From the NCBI RefSeq assembly GCF_018320785.1, contig NC_054876.1:22032212-22096211 (forward strand): a stretch of 64,000 nucleotides of DNA. Reading direction: 5' to 3'. Within the stretch, counting starts at the first letter, position 1; each line of letters begins with the position of its first letter. The stretch is from Cheilinus undulatus. Its lineage: Eukaryota; Chordata; Actinopteri; Labriformes; Labridae. Shown one piece after another: positions 44,301 through 56,300 of the stretch. The position numbers and the translations under genes were made by a program. Under the pieces are notes generated by a model that ran no database searches, had not been told where the DNA came from, and was given only the letters and a program-made list of their open reading frames with translations.

Positions 44301-47300
44301 GACAGTCAGTGAGCATGTAACACAGCATTTAAGCTAAAGTTCAAAATATGGGGCTTCACTTTTGTGTCAAATGTGCAGCAACACTCAGCAGACTAAGCCT
44401 TGTTGTCTTAACATATGATGCTCTTCCCTTTTCATATACAAAATTATCTGCCTCTGTCTTCTTGTGCCAAGGAGGACTATACGGCTTAAATGTAGGGATG
44501 CAGTCTGTGAATATCTGGGTCGATGCTGATGTTAAAAACATATATTTAGCTGGTGCAGATACTGATTGTTTCTTTTTCATCACTTCGTTTGATGTACTTG
44601 GCCAACATTTTCTTTTGTTTCTTGCAGTTAAAACAGATCAGAGTTTGATTATAAAGTGAATTCTTCTACCTAATAAAAACTCATCTTTGTATCTGTACTT
44701 CGGTGAACTAGATGCTAGCATTTAACTGACTGTGCACAACAGGTAAACACTGGTAACTGACATCTGTTAATACCACATTATTTGCTGATGGGCCAGTGTT
44801 TGTCAACAGGGCTGATACAGATGCTAAACTGAAGCATCTGCACATCTCTCACACTTAAATGTATTTACTTTAATTTCTTTTTTTGAACTGAATTCATGAA
44901 GCTGGGGTCTGGTGCTGCAACATTAAGTTCTCATTTAAATCAAATTAATAACAAACAATTTGGAAAAGTTGAGCTGAGCAGGTTTAGATTTCAAGATTCA
45001 TTTCTTTTCTCAAAAAAGCAACAAACCCCCCCCACCCACCCCCCCAATTTTTTTAAAATGGTAGAGAATAAAGAAACAACATGATGTCATCTTTAGTACT
45101 GGGAAACACTGTGTAGATTGGTATAAAGTACAGTAACTGAATCCAGCACTGCAGTTGTCAGTAAACCAACCTTTATCTAGAAATAGAGTAGTACTTAGCT
45201 CTAACATGTCCACATTAACTCAAACAGTATTTGCTTGTTGCGTCTAGGATCAACTGTTAGGAAAATGCTCCAAGCTCCATCATACTAACAGCAACAGCTC
45301 CTCCATGTATGATCAACTGAAGCTGGAAAACGTTACAACCCTGACAGCTATCTAAAGTAACTTCAGTTACAACAAAGCCAGTGGATCACCTGATAACCAC
45401 ATTTCTCTCATTATTCTATTATTTTATTACAGCATTTTCTGAATCCTACGACTATTTTTCGAAGGATCTCCAAAGTCAAACTACTGGGGCTCTGTTTCCG
45501 CCAAGCAGTCTGGATCAGTTTGGTTTGGATAGAAATGGCACCTTTCTGACTCTAAAGAGTGGAGTTAGAAACACTGCAGTCGGTTGATTGGCCAAAATAT
45601 ATATTTCTAATTTTCTAGGCAACAACGGTAATATGGACAAACACAAAACGCACAACATTTTGTGCTGTGCTGAACAGCTTTTCTCACAAACATGCTCTTA
45701 AAGGAAACAGTGGTGTACTATTTAGCAAATTAACCCTGTAGGAGTACTGCTTAGACTGAAATAACAATTCAAGATAACAAATTACAAACCATAGTGATGT
45801 GTCATTTGCAATTATGCAGGATTTTAGAGTAGACTCTGTTATGTGAACAGGGACCCCATTCTTATTGCTGTTTCAAAGACATGGAATATCCAAAATGGTA
45901 CCAAAGGAAGAGTCAAAGGACAAGCTCATATTACTGAGCTGAGCCAAATGATCCAGATCTCTAAAAAGAACCAGAATTCTGATCAAGTGAGGGTTGTGAG
46001 AGTGCAAGCAAGATCAGGGTTTACTGTACCAAACTGCACCAAATTGTACTGAACCAACTTGGAGGAAAACATAAGAAATGCAACACAAGTGTGGTGTAAG
46101 AAGTTTGTGTGAATTCTAGTCATTTATATTTAATAATAAACAAAAACAGAAGATGAGATGCCCACCCAAAATAAAATAAGAATTTCAATAATTAATAAAT
46201 AAATTAAAATCTAAGGCAGTGAGATAGCGAGGCCAGCCATGCGGCCCTGCTCTCTGTTAGTTAAGCAAAACGGGCTGATTTATACCTCTGTGTGATTACC
46301 AGATAAACTAACTAGTTTTAAAAACTATTGAAGCGTGCACATGAATTCATAGAGGACCAATCATATCTGCTTTTGCAGCTCATTCCCTCCCCCCTGTCAT
46401 TTGCAGTTTGTGTGAATCAGGATTTTTGGAAAGTGCATGCAAACTCTGCACAGAAATACCCACATCCCCTTTCATGCAGCTCTTCACATAGTTATTGTTT
46501 CCCACCACAGAGGCATAAATCCACCAGAAGATGTGTCCCTACCCAATCAGCTTTACTCTTTTCCCCTGCGACCCCGCTAAGGCCCGCCTCCTGCAAGAGT
46601 TCAACAGCAAACTGACAAATCAGAGGCACACAGCAGCCCAGATACACAACAACCCCAACACATCATGCATCACACAGGTTTGACTGCCTCCTGCAATCTC
46701 ACTGCATGCCATTAATATTTGTAAATATGATCTAGGACATTGAACTGACAGGTCTGGGAGCCAATAATCATGCATGTTTTTGAGACAGTAGCCAGTAAAG
46801 ACAGTAAAATGACTTATTTCTTATGGTTGGAGGTGAGAACAAAATAAGACAAAGCCCTTGGATTGCTTTGGATTGATCTCTTTTTATTTCTGTTCCTTGG
46901 TTTCATTTACAAACCAGAGAGAAAAGAAGCATCATTAATGGGAGAAAGTGAGGGTTCCTTCCAGACTTTAAATGCTCATGTCCCCCTAAATATGTCTTAT
47001 TAAAATCAACTTTTAAAATCACAGAAAGGTGTCAATATTTTTGTCATAGTCATGGAGGTAAGTATGGGAGTAAGAGGAGAAGCACTTACGTAGTTGTCTC
47101 TGGCAGACCAGGTCGGGTAGAGCTGCATGTGGAGTTGTCTCTCTTTACGGGCCAACTCGTAGTACTTGGCCTGCTCCTCCCGGGTGAGTGCATGCCACTG
47201 GAACACAGAGAGAAAGAGAGAAAATAGTCAGATGCCTATCTAGTACATGTGATTGTATGGGCGTTTTATACTATGCAGTCCTTTTGGATTTTTGTCTTAT

Positions 47301-50300
47301 TTGGTGAATGAAACTCAAATTAATGCTGTCGGCATTAATGCATTAATCATAATTACTTAAGATCAGGATGTGCATTTCTTTTGAAATTTGCATTCATCGC
47401 ATGCTTTCTTGCCCCCTTCAGCACATGTTGGTTAAGCCACTGTAATGTCTCTCTGCAGTCAGACATTTTATTACAATATTGCTGATAAGAAACAAAGCAC
47501 ACAGTAAGTCGCTTATACTGCCAGGGTGCTCTCAATCAAAACAATGAACAATGATAGTAAAAGATCACAAGTAGAGATGTGGAGAACTGCTCCGCCAACC
47601 TTTGCAGATTACTTCCTGTTTTGATTATAAGACTTAAATAAAACAGCACGATAAGGTGTAGAACAGTAAGCCAGGGTTTCCATTCTATGGATTTCACATA
47701 ATAAGGTAGAAAAGCGGTTAAAAGTAGCCTTCTACTCAGAAAGTACTCTAGGGTGGTTCACTGTGCTTGGTCCCTACTCCAACGGCAAATGTCTAGAGAG
47801 GTCAACATTATGGGGGTCAGTGGATGGACTTTGGCCTTTTAGTTGCCATTTTTTCCTGTCAAAGTGTACAATAAAGACAAAAAAACCCTGCATTTTCAGC
47901 AGCCAAGTACCAGTCAGGATTGTTCTGACCTAAGCACCAGTACGTGGGGGAAACAGAGTTCACATTACCACAGTCCTCTTATGTTCCTCATGTGTGAAAT
48001 TACAGGCTGACCTGGAATCAAGGATTAGCCCTTGTTTAGTTGTGTGTCTGTGTGTCTCTGTATTGTTGCGTAAAGTTGTGCACTTCTCACCCTTCGGCCC
48101 AGAATCTGGTTGATGGCCGCGCTCTCCTTTAATGTGCACTCTGCGATGACCTTCGCCCTCATCTCCTTCATGTAGAGCATGAAGGCGTTCAGAGGTTTCT
48201 TGATGACTGGCTTCTTGGGCTCCTTCTCCCGTTTGGCCTCCTGTGGCTTCCTGTGAGGGAGTAGATGGGTGAAAGATACGGGGAAAGACAGAAAAAAATC
48301 AGAATCTGTTCTTTGACTTTAGGTTTGTTAATTTTACAAACACCTGGTACTGTGCCTGTATACAGTTGGATACAGGTTACTAACAGGTGTGTTACATAAG
48401 GGAGACACAGAAAACAGACTTTTACAGAAAAATACTGGGATATAAACACATTAATTTTTTCACATGCTAGTGATAAATTTAGATTTTTGCAAAACTCCAT
48501 GGAGCAATAGTGATAAATTTACAGTATATTGCACAGCCCTAGTTGAGAGGATACATAGCACTTTAACAGATGTATGTTAAATATGAAGCTACAGACTATT
48601 AACATAACTTAAGATCTAGACTTGATATAAAGCCTTTCTAAATGTGCCTTCTGCGATTGCCTTGCATCTGTAGGACCCGACCTAGAACGACCCTTCCTAC
48701 CAAGGAAGGATCCTGGACTTTGAGAGAGCCTATAGACTGGAACTGGTCTTACAGGATGCCTTTGAACTTCATAGTAATGACAGATCTCTAGAAGTAGCAG
48801 CTCAGTCTAGCACATAAACAACTCTAACTCACTTTAAATTGTGTACGGATTTCATGAAAAAGTTAAAATGTTCTGATCAGAAGTGATCATAGTTGGATTT
48901 TGATATCCTTTATTGACATTATCATCCTGACTGTTTCAACCTGGTTCTGGTGTTACTGCTAGATTAAGCTTACAGTTTTCTGCCTGGTGTCTTTATACTG
49001 CTATTACTTTAGACACATTCACTGCATTCAGGTGATCCTATTTCACTAGTTATGAGACTTTTAGTATCAATTGGCTGGACATCTGTTGAATTAGGTCAGT
49101 CAATTTAAATATATTAGAATAGAATTTTTATTTATTTTACTTATTTTACATACATATTTCTAGCTAATTTACTTTACTTTGTAGAAATCTGTTTTCACCT
49201 TGACATTGAAGGGGGTTATTTTTGTATTTTTTGATCAAAAAAGCCAAATCATATTGATCAAGACTGATTTATAAAATCAAGAAAAGGGTCAAACTTCTGA
49301 AGGGGTGAATACTTTTAGTAGGTACTCTTTAAATGTGCATCATACAGTATGGTATGTTATAATATGGTATGGTAGTGTGGTATCAGTAGTTGTAATAAAC
49401 TCTTACAGCCATCACAAAATATATGAAATACATAATTTTGCCTTATTTATTCAAGTATTAAAATCTTAAATATTTGACTTCTTAAGAACTAATTTACACT
49501 GAACATGTAAAGCAGAATAATCAGTGTTTTATTACAGAGTTAAATAAAGAGATTATCCACTTATACAAACTTACATAAGCTTTAGTATTGAATATGAAGG
49601 GACATGTGTATTATGAGTAAAGGAGATTAATACAGGCTGATGTTGAAGTGTAACAGAGACAGAGTAGTGACAAGAAGAGAAAGCCGAGTGAGTAGTAATA
49701 ACTGACTTGTAGACTTACACATACATGCCCCTGTCATACTGGTCATGTTCCTGCTTGCCTGTGGGGGGCACTATGGCAGGGTGAGGGATCCCTGTGGGAT
49801 GCATGCCTGATGGGCCCAGCATTAGTGGGTGAGAGAACCTGTTGAAGGAAGATAGAAGAAGAAAGTAGAAGAAAGAAGAAGATTAAAAAAACATTTATTC
49901 CAGTTGGATCAAAGGGTGGAGAGGATGATTAGCATTAAAGCATAAGCAACAGTTTATCATAAGCAATGAGCTTAAAGCAAGACAAGCCTGTAGCCTGATT
50001 GTTTAAGGTGAGCGTTGACATTTTTCTGGCTTGATTGAACCTAAGATCATATCCAGTGATTCTTTAGAGTGTCCAAAGAGGGAAAGATTTCACAGAAAGT
50101 GAAATCAGAAATACTTTCAACCCCAGGGAGAATTTTGGTATTACACTTGCTCTTTTTAGAATTAAAGCTTAAGATAGGAGATTTAACCATGACAACTTCT
50201 GTTATAAACAGAAATGTCTAATCATTGACACAATAATATCTTAAAAACTTTAGAAAAATAAAATAAAATCATGACTGGTGATGTGGTGAGCCCTCTCTTT

Positions 50301-53300
50301 AGACAGCAGCCAGAACCTGTGTGATTTGGATACATGTAAATGTGTCACCACTAGAGGGAGTCCTGGCATCACTTAGTGAAAGAAAAATATTCCTCTGATC
50401 TTTCGTTCTTGTTTGAAGGCAGATTTCAGTCAACATACTTAGAAATCTCTTCTGTCAAAGAATCATCTCTAATATAAGTATACAATTTATAGAGAATGAT
50501 ATTGTTTGTTTCTTCATTTAAAAAAAAACTTGTTTACACACCTTTGCAGACTGTGGGGATGGGGGGGTCTGACAGTAAAACTAAAAACAAATGAGCTAAT
50601 TGCTAATGAGAGTGACGTTTGGGAAAAACACTAACAAAAATATATATTTCTATTGTTTGCATGGAGTCAACAGCTCAGAAATAGAGGAAATGCAGGAAAC
50701 ATTTTCTCTGATTTCATTGTAATGTTTGATTTAAGATTACAAAACCCCCACACATCTGTAAGTTTTAAATGCAGTAGCTGGAAATGTTTTCCTTTTGGAG
50801 TCAAGCTTCTTTTATTTCCTTACAGGAATCTAAGTTCATAGATATACAGACTGTATACAGTAAAATCATGCAGATTAAATACATATGGGTTTCCAGACTA
50901 TATAAAATTTTCTTATCACTGTGAACGTACCCAATGACAGTGTGTAGCATGATATCCTTCTTAAACTGTGAAGGTAGATGAAATTTGGTTGTTGGGAGTT
51001 CTGTGAGAGACTCGGCAGACATTGTGACACACCGGCAAAGCGCTGCAGCAACAAAGCTTCAATCTTTAGTAAGCACCGACTTTCATCTGTTTGTGTGTTT
51101 GAGATCTTTATCATGGGTTTGAGATCAAATTTAACAATTTGTAGTCAAAGCTTCAGCAGACACATAAAAAAACCTGAAAACCTTTTGCAGAACAACATGA
51201 AGACGGTGCAGTTATTTCAAGCTCATAGCAGGGGCACACAGCTCACACTTTTGTTGGTGTCCTTGAAAACAGAACATGTATGTTTCTTTAATAAATGTAT
51301 TTTTATTATTATGTTTCAAAGACAAGGAGTGCACACACACACAGATATTAAAATAACGGGATTACAAAAAAGCAGTGGAAAGCCATTCATGTCTGTGTGA
51401 TAGTGCTAAAGTTAAAGAGGATGTGTGTGTAAGTGTGCAGCGTTGTCTGGCTCGGCTTCTTTAAGCAGAAAACACTGAATTGGCCCTGTTTAGACACCAT
51501 GGCTCCGGAGAGACTCACATTGAAAGCAAACAGAAACCGAGCACCTTGTTGCACAGAAAACTTCCTGTTCAGGCCTTTTGAAGAGGCCAAAAACAGGAGC
51601 TGAAGATGCAAAGCGTTTGGCTTTTTTTTTTTTTTATAGCCTGACTGGATCCGGCTCAGTCCGACCACATGGCTACGATACCTGGAGTAGGAGGAGGAGC
51701 CGGAGAGGTTGGAGGAGTAGGACTGCCTAAATCCACAGGGGGACAGACCGGGGTAGACGGGCTGACTCTGCCTGACAGCACAGCAGAGGGGAGAGATGGC
51801 CACAGTTTGGGTCCTTTAGACTTACAGGTACAATGTTTATCCTGTGAGGATGTTTTCCCCCTTAACTCATAGTAACCAATCAACCACATTTTTTTAAACC
51901 ACAAAAAAAAAAAAAAAAAAAGATTTAAAATGGAAATAAAAATAGAAAAAAGCACAAAGACTCACACTATAGTGAAAGAGGAACTATTTGAGGGGATGAA
52001 ACTCTGTAAACATCCTGAAAATGTTTCTCTAAAACATAAGAATGATTTCTCTAATTTATTAGAGTACTATTTCTTTGTGTTACTTTTAGTTATGGGAGAA
52101 ACTTACACCTTTGACTACCCACATGTGTGAATAAGTGTGTTTTTCATCTATTAGACTAAATATCTTTTACATTTCTATATATTTTATTATGTGCAAACCA
52201 CTATCTTTATAAAACAAACTTCAGCATCAATAAGTCCCAAAAATCTCCCTCTTCTTTAAAGTGAGATCTTGCTTTTTGATGCTTTAAAACGACTTTGTTG
52301 TAGAAGCTCTTGTGATGCCGTGATGTGAGCTGATCCCCCGCGGAGCTCTGGATCAGCACTGTTGACAGCTGTGTGTCAATATGCGTCTTACCGGGAGCAG
52401 AAACACACACACACACTCACACACCACAGGAGGTCGAGAGCGAGCGGGGATGGGATGTAAGCACAAGCCTTTGATATGTATAAAAGCACACTTCTACCTC
52501 CTGAGAGCCAATACAACCATCCCCCCTTTAACTGATTCTTCCTTATGTTACAACATCCACAGAGACACACGGTCCAATCAGCATCCAGCAATTAAGCCAC
52601 CTGTACAATATTCATTACACTGCTCAGCATCATCATTCACAAGCACCAGGACAGAGCTACTGTACAGGGAAGCCCAACAGCTGAGGTCGTCAGCTGGGGA
52701 GAGATCCAGGGATCACTGGGCTCAGCTCCTAGAGGACCAATCATAATCCTGCTTTACATGACGACACAGGTCAAGTGTTCACAGAGCTGTTCAAACTTAG
52801 CAGCTTCTCCAACTTTTCTCTCACTAAGGAGCTACACAACACCCGATTCAAGAATTCAAAAGACAAACAAAAAATCCATCAATCAAGTGTTGTAAAATAA
52901 GTTTAAACCTTCCACTGTAGAGGTCTAACATGCAACTATTAATACTTAAGCAACACTCCAGCAAATTTCTTCACTTCACCTTCATGAGCTGCATGTGTGA
53001 ACACAAACAGCAGTTTCACCCTGAATTTTCCCTAAAACTTCCCCCCTTGTTTTTCCACCAGACAAACTGCAGGAAAACTTCCAAGTCTGAGAAGTTTCAG
53101 GGTAGGTTATACTGAAATGATTCAGAAAATTTCAGAGTTGCAGAGTTGCTAACCCACTGCACAGAGGTATGCTGGGAATGAATTGTAACACAAGACGGCA
53201 AATTTTCTTTGTTAGACTTTGTCTGCAAGTGACAACAAATAATTACATCTTCTCAAGCTCAACTTGAGTTGAAAATTTTAGAGGACAGAAATGCTCAGCA

Positions 53301-56300
53301 GTTTTAATGTTTGGTTTCTAACACAAAATGTTTGTCATAAGAAAAAGCTTTAAAAATTCTGACTGTCAAAGCAGCAGTTTATCTAATCATTAAAATAATG
53401 AAGTACAAATAAAAAAAGACTTTTGGCTCAATTTTCTAATTTCAGTGGACATTTTTGGCACTACCAGGCATCAGTATCTCACAAAAGCCTCTTTTACACA
53501 CAAACTACTCACAATTTTTAGATGGTTTTGGGACATTTAGGTCCACTCACTAAAGTCGATGTGACCCGAAAGGTTTAGGTGAAGGAGGAGGGAAACAAAA
53601 TAACAAAGTCTGTAACACTTTACATAAAAACTTCCTCACATTTCATGAAACAACCTTAAAATAAAAGTAAACTACATTCAAACCTTTAAATTTACATTTG
53701 TCAAACATGAAACACTTTTACATTTCAAATTCTCAAGTTGTAGAAAACTTTTACAATATTGAAACAAATTTACAAACAATAGTTTGAAATGTACCAAATG
53801 CTGGAAGTGACAAAAGTTTCAGGTGTTTTTTTAGACTTTGTAAATTTGTATCAGACTATGAATGTGTTTCAAGTATGGTAAAAGTGTTTATGACTTTGCC
53901 CATTTGTTTAGTAAAATTCAAATTTCTTTTTTGAAATGTAACAACGTTTTAGTTAATGTAAACCATTTTAAAGCTTTGTAAAAGTATTTCAGACTTGTAA
54001 TACAAGTCTGTTGTATCACACTTCCAGGCTACTGTAGGGAGGTAGAGGAGGATGATTCCTCCACAACAGTGACTGTTTTTGGCTTTAAAGTTTTTCATTA
54101 CAACATGTGTAAGAACATTTCCACCACAAAAACAACAGAGGTCAGCAATACAATGACAACAGAGGTTAAAAGTTCAGAGTATCTGAACAGCCTCAAATCT
54201 CCACTCAGCATGAACACTGTCATCACCCTGCCCAATGCCTTCCAGTCAATTTTCCTAAAGTTTTCCTGCTATATCCACCAGTAGCTCACAGTGATGTCTA
54301 GCTGACATTTTGAAAGGAAGCTTGCAGCAAAATTCCCAGGAAAGTTTAAGCATTGTTGTTTACAAACAACAATGCTAAACCAGCCATCAGCAGGATTTTT
54401 ACAGGAAAGAAAAAGTGACCTGTTGGACATCTGCATTGATTTTTGCTACATTCTTATCTGAAAGATCAGTATTGGTGTCACCCCTCATTTTCCCAATCAG
54501 TGCATCTCTAGAACACATTTGGTTGCTTTCACACATTCAGTGCCAAAATGCCCCAGATTTTCCGGAGATTTGTGCATGTGTGAAAGGGGCTATAGTTGCA
54601 ATTTGAACTGATAAGTGATGAGAAGTTATTTGTTCATTAAAGGCTCAAAATTAAGTTCTTTAAGTCTCTTACTTTTACACTAATATGAGGGCAATATGTT
54701 AATTTCTAAAATTCTTATCTTCAAAAATGCAACTAGTTTTCGTACTAAACATTTTTCCTGCTTCATAACTGGATATTCATGCTAAACTGTTATTGGTCAG
54801 CTTTGGAAAGGTGAGAAACCCTCCTTGTCTCTTAAATTTCCTTACTGTACACATCAGCACAGAGAGAAATGCAACAAATTTCTACCAAGAGAGCCTGGCT
54901 AGTGTCCAGCCTTGTGGAACGGTCGCTCTTTTATCCTTTGTTATTGTTGTAGATGTTGGAATGGGGAATCACAGAGGAAGTGCTTTCAACAAGACAAGGC
55001 AGGGGCTTCTGTTTGGTATATGTTTTTCATGTTGTTGGATTAGTTCAGTTTGATTGGCAATCATTATTTAGATGCTTGAACACTTCGATTTTGGGAGGGA
55101 GGGGTTCTTAAACCCTCAGAACCCCCTTACAGGCTTGCAAGCATCAAACTCCTCATGTTTAAGCTACATAATGACAGGGAAGCCCTTTCAGTAATTTGCT
55201 TTTCCTTTCACCTTTCACAGAGGTCAAAAAACAATTTGCATGGATGAGCTTCTTTCTAAAGATAATCCAGAGCAGCTTTCCTCTCGGGGACAGAGAGATG
55301 CTGCAGTATCACTCTGCTTTGTTAAAGTGGCTTTTAAACACTGTATTTAATAAAACTACAAGTTCACAAGACTCCCATCACAGCAGTCACCGCTGCATCC
55401 TTTCAATCAACAGAACACACCAACAGGCTGGGGCCACATGTGGAGGTGGTCATGGGAGGAGATGCCGGGCTAATAGTCGACACAAAAGCAAACGAGAGTT
55501 TGACATTTAACGGCTCATTCTCCTCATTTGAAACACACTACAAGGAGCCAAAACAAGAAGATAATCTGGGTTAAAGGAGATTAGCTTTTAATAATATTGT
55601 GGAAATCCATACTGAAGTGTCAGAGAAAGATAAAATGCCCATAAATCACAGACTCTACAATACGTCTGGGGACTGACAGCTCATCCTACAGAATCATGAA
55701 AAACAGGCATAAACACATGTGAGCAGATGCACACACAGAGTTTGAAGCTTTCTCTGCAAATCTCCATGACATTTGATGTAAGCCTTTAACTGCTCCTGTA
55801 GGGGATTTCATCCAGGCACAGATACTGTAGGTTGTAATAAATGGATTTGTGTTGATCCATACACCAATAGTAGCCTTACATTATAAATTCATAACAAGCT
55901 AGCGTGACATCAGAAGCTCACAACCGTCACAGAATTGATGGAAACAATAAATGTGATGGCTGAATGTGGAGCAGATGTGGCTGAAGAGGTCCAGCACTAC
56001 AGAAAGAAATATACCACAGTGAATAGAAGATAAAAACAGGCTTATTTCAATACCTAATCATAGGGTATTTACTAATTTACTAGAAGGCCAGAAATCTGCC
56101 TGAACCAGACATTTCCAAAAATCCTCCATATCTGAGAGAAAACTAGAAGTTGTAATTTTTGAGTAGAAGTTCTGCAGTTCAACTACAGTGCTTAACAAAT
56201 TTATTAGACCACCTCTCATATTTGTCTCAGAGACCATCCAGCATCATGAAATGCTTTAATGTGGACTCTTTCATTTTCAGTGAGCTCTCCACGTTTTAAC

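Noticed and set aside
48189-48500. 103-codon minus-strand frame overlapping the tcf7 HMG exon
   Set aside because: Out of register with the HMG box, which is read in another frame with proper splice sites.
51669-51872. Gly-rich plus-strand frame at 51.7 kb
   Set aside because: It is the antisense shadow of the tcf7 cassette exon.
52381-52746. 121-codon plus-strand frame
   Set aside because: Low-complexity start from an AC microsatellite and no recognisable domain; probably chance, opposite to the candidate alternative tcf7 exon.
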